Assembly (NCBI GenBank): GCA_039180865.1
Contig: JBCDCZ010000104.1
Location: forward strand, 1-13,740
From: JBCDCU01 sp039180865
GTDB taxonomy: Bacteria > Pseudomonadota > Alphaproteobacteria > Rhizobiales > JACESI01
Reading direction: 5' to 3'
DNA: 13,740 bases
Position numbers and translations under genes: made by a program. Shown piece after piece: positions 13,712-13,740 of this stretch. The notes beneath the pieces are model-generated. The model ran no database searches. It was given only the letters and a program-made list of their open reading frames with translations, and had not been told where the DNA came from. Position 1 is the stretch's first letter. Each line of letters opens with the position of its first letter.

Positions 13712-13740
13712 TTAGCGCATTTCCAGGGGCGCTGAAACGC
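13712..13740 (-). CDS. argS: Probable C-terminal end of arginyl-tRNA synthetase (5' part outside window)
   Basis: Only the last eight complete codons and the stop (TAA at 13712-13714) are visible. They read VSAPLEMR, which resembles the G-V-x-A-P-x-x-M end of alphaproteobacterial ArgS; the preceding partial codon ends in GC, compatible with Gly. argS is the usual gene upstream of this SPOR-nagZ-scpAB block. The identity rests on eight residues and synteny, so it is tentative. The 79-bp gap to the SPOR start holds a GTTGCAAC palindrome at 13703-13710 but no promoter I can defend. Confidence 0.5.

Noticed and set aside
1..13740. Search for CRISPR arrays, tRNA or rRNA genes, insertion sequences and phage or defence genes
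   Set aside because: No regular direct repeats, no clover-leaf or rRNA-like segments, and no transposase, integrase or defence-type domains were seen in any frame.

Overview
The window is a dense, one-directional stretch of alphaproteobacterial chromosome. Every supported gene lies on the minus strand, so biological order runs from high to low coordinates. The gene set and order (argS, SPOR protein, nagZ, scpA, scpB, tatABC, serS, surE, pcm, LysM/M23 protein) match the layout I know from Hyphomicrobiales (Rhizobiales). Moderate-to-high GC and family-level sequence features fit that order; I cannot name a genus. No rRNA, tRNA, CRISPR array, insertion sequence or phage gene was seen, and no gene-free stretch exceeds 300 bases.

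Layout in transcription order. The window opens with the last codons of what is probably argS (13712-13740). Next is a large membrane-anchored SPOR-domain protein (11143-13632), then nagZ (10120-11139), which starts 3 nt after the SPOR stop codon. scpA and scpB follow (overlapping by 14 bp), then an Fe3+/spermidine-type ABC ATPase with no permease or binding protein beside it (7313-8425). The complete Tat translocase genes tatA, tatB and tatC occupy 5496-7215, followed by serS (4152-5426). surE, an EamA-family transporter and a divergent pcm-like methyltransferase come next. The window ends in a lipoprotein with LysM and M23/LytM domains whose 3' end lies beyond position 1.

Functionally most of the window is housekeeping with a cell-envelope and division flavour. 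The SPOR protein should bind denuded septal or polar peptidoglycan, NagZ recycles muropeptides, ScpAB organises chromosomes with SMC, and Tat exports folded proteins. The terminal LysM/M23 protein appears to have lost zinc ligands and so looks like a regulator of cell-wall hydrolases rather than an enzyme. surE-pcm-nlpD is a conserved block also known upstream of rpoS in Enterobacteria. Two genes look like insertions into this scaffold: the orphan ABC ATPase between scpB and tatA, and the EamA transporter between surE and pcm.

Several starts need care. surE, the EamA gene and the ABC ATPase all begin with TTG behind good Shine-Dalgarno sequences, nagZ begins with GTG, and tatA, scpA and the SPOR gene are best started at internal ATGs rather than at the longest frame. 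I see no convincing undescribed multi-gene system. The most unusual items are the zinc-ligand loss in the LytM factor, the histone-H1-like TatB tail, the repetitive acidic region of the SPOR protein, the orphan ATPase, and a few intergenic hairpins.
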